Positions 4,499 to 5,481 of a stretch of 5,481 nt of DNA are shown here, piece after piece. A program made the position numbers and the translations under genes. The notes below the pieces were generated by a model. It searched no databases. It had not been told where the DNA came from and saw only the letters and a list, made by a program, of their open reading frames with translations. Within the stretch, counting starts at the first letter, position 1. Each line of letters opens with the position of its first letter. This DNA comes from Anaerolineales bacterium (lineage in GTDB: Bacteria; Chloroflexota; Anaerolineae; Anaerolineales; E44-bin32): positions 1-5,481 of the forward strand of contig JAUWFP010000163.1 in assembly GCA_030606845.1 (NCBI GenBank), written 5' to 3'.

Positions 4499-5481
4499 AT
4501 GAAGGTTCCCATAACTTGGCTGCGTGAGTTTGTCGACATTGAACTTTCAATTCCCGAGTTGGCCCACAGGTTGACTCTGGCAGGGCTGGAGGTGGAGGAG
4601 ATTCGCTTTGTTGGGCTTCCGCTTCCAGAGGAAAAAGTAGAGGGCCATACCAGTCGAAAACGGAGCATCGGAACGAATGTAACTGGACTGGCATGGGATC
4701 CCGAGAAATTCGTCGTCGGTGCGGTGTTAGAAGTCATGCCTCATCCGGACGCCGATCGCCTGGTGCTGTGCCGATTGGATGATGGTGAACAGGAACACAT
4801 TGTGCTCACCGGCGCGCCCAATCTTTTCCCCTACAAAGGGCAGGGAGCCCTGAAGAATCCTCTGAAGGTAGCGTACGCACGCGAAGGAGCCACACTTTTC
4901 GATGGCCATATCGCTGGTTGGGAAACCTTCACGCTCAAGAAGGCGAAGATCCGCGGGGTTGAGTCGTATTCGATGGCATGTTCGGAGAAAGAACTCGGCA
5001 TCTCCGAGGAACATGAGGGCATTATCGTCCTCGACGAGGATGCGCCGGTTGGGAAGCCGCTCGTGGAGTACATGGGCGACGCGGTCCTGGATATTGCACT
5101 CACGCCCAATGTAGCCCGCAATGCTAACATCCTCGGGGTAGCCCGGGAGGTAGCTGCGCTGACGGGGGCGGCGCTGAAAGAGCCATCCTACGAAGTCGAC
5201 TGGAAGGGTCCTGGGATTGATGGGCGGGTGAGCATCGATATCCGCAACCCCGAACTGAACCCGCGCTTCGTACTGGGGCTTGTTGAGGGGGTAGAGGTTG
5301 GACCCAGCCCGTATTGGGTGCAGCTCCGCCTGCAGTTGGCAGGGATGCGGCCGATCAACAACATCGTTGATGCTACGAACTACGCCATGCTTGAAATTGG
5401 TGAGCCTCTGCACGCGTTTGACTTCGATGTCCTCGTCGAACGGTCCGGAGGAAAAGAACCGGAGATCATCACCCGGAATCC
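4499..5481 (+). CDS. pheT: Phenylalanine--tRNA ligase beta subunit, 5' part
   Basis: 327 complete codons are visible, about 40% of a family that is usually near 800 aa. The editing (B3/B4), DNA-binding-like and C-terminal anticodon-binding parts are partly or wholly beyond the edge. Residues 1-40 are the N-terminal B1 part (MKVPITWLREFV, LAGLEVEEI). Residues about 70-190 are the EMAP/OB-fold tRNA-binding domain with HPDADRL (82-88), GAPN (105-108), KIRGVESYSMACSEKELGI (150-168) and EEHEGI (170-175). The next stretch has TPNVARNANILGVAREVAAL (202-221) in place of the commoner TPNRxDCLSxxGxARE. RPINNIVDATNYAMLEIGEP (284-303) and LHAFD (304-308) open the B3/B4 core. Compared with the family as I remember it, residues about 40-70 and 110-122 are inserted. 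The beta subunit partners PheS, binds tRNA and hydrolyses Tyr-tRNA-Phe. No frameshift is visible. Confidence 0.97.
   Translation, partial: MKVPITWLREFVDIELSIPELAHRLTLAGLEVEEIRFVGLPLPEEKVEGHTSRKRSIGTNVTGLAWDPEKFVVGAVLEVMPHPDADRLVLCRLDDGEQEHIVLTGAPNLFPYKGQGALKNPLKVAYAREGATLFDGHIAGWETFTLKKAKIRGVESYSMACSEKELGISEEHEGIIVLDEDAPVGKPLVEYMGDAVLDIALTPNVARNANILGVAREVAALTGAALKEPSYEVDWKGPGIDGRVSIDIRNPELNPRFVLGLVEGVEVGPSPYWVQLRLQLAGMRPINNIVDATNYAMLEIGEPLHAFDFDVLVERSGGKEPEIITRN

Noticed and set aside
4204..4737. 177-codon minus-strand open frame across the pheS-pheT junction
   Set aside because: It is antisense to conserved parts of two recognised genes and the operon junction; it is a codon-bias shadow.
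4727..5413. 228-codon minus-strand open frame
   Set aside because: It is antisense to pheT, whose sense frame has clear family motifs. The antisense translation shows no recognisable domain and no convincing ribosome binding site.
1..5481. CRISPR array, insertion sequence, att site or other mobile element
   Set aside because: I see no regularly spaced repeats, no transposase or integrase frame, and no terminal inverted repeats with target duplication.

Overview
The window reads as a piece of a bacterial chromosome with moderately high GC. It has two halves, transcribed away from each other from an intergenic region of about 500 bp at 2927-3432. The minus-strand half (1-2926) encodes two exported lipoproteins. 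The plus-strand half (about 3045-5481) carries the phenylalanyl-tRNA synthetase genes pheS and pheT behind a T-box riboswitch. A T-box on an aminoacyl-tRNA synthetase gene suggests Firmicutes, Actinobacteria, Chloroflexota or a relative. The spelling of PheS and PheT (YRYE and SEIQFNQVEG in PheS, TPNVARNANILGVARE in PheT) and the CapA and VWA lipoproteins look most like Chloroflexota to me. That is a judgement from memory, not from a search.

Minus strand, from the centre outwards. At 2926-1610 lies a complete lipoprotein with a von Willebrand factor A (VWA) domain and an intact metal-binding (MIDAS) signature. A hairpin terminator follows at 1575-1534. A probable -10 box at 1481-1476 then leads into a second lipoprotein gene, capA-like, which starts at 1431 and runs off the left edge with 477 codons visible. 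It joins a proline-rich linker, a degenerate solute-binding-protein-like segment and a CapA/PGA_cap metallophosphatase-like domain. The two genes look like separate transcription units. Nothing in the window gives them a shared function beyond both being lipid-anchored outside the cytoplasm.

Plus strand. A promoter (TTGACA at 3045, CATAAT at 3067) drives a leader of about 350 nt. Almost every canonical T-box part can be traced by hand: Stem I with AGTA and specifier loop, a UUC (Phe) specifier, AGAGAG, Stem II, the T-box proper (3331-3346), the antiterminator with its 7-nt UGGUACC bulge, and a mutually exclusive terminator ending in TTTTGTTT. The leader would sense uncharged tRNA-Phe and allow transcription of pheS (3433-4458) and pheT (4499 to beyond the right edge). 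The two products form the (alpha-beta)2 enzyme that charges tRNA-Phe, so this is a closed feedback loop.

I see no mobile element, CRISPR array, rRNA or tRNA gene, and no clear undescribed system. The points most worth a second look are the complete T-box, the binding-protein-like module ahead of CapA, the VWA lipoprotein of unknown role, and two insertions in the N-terminal third of PheT.
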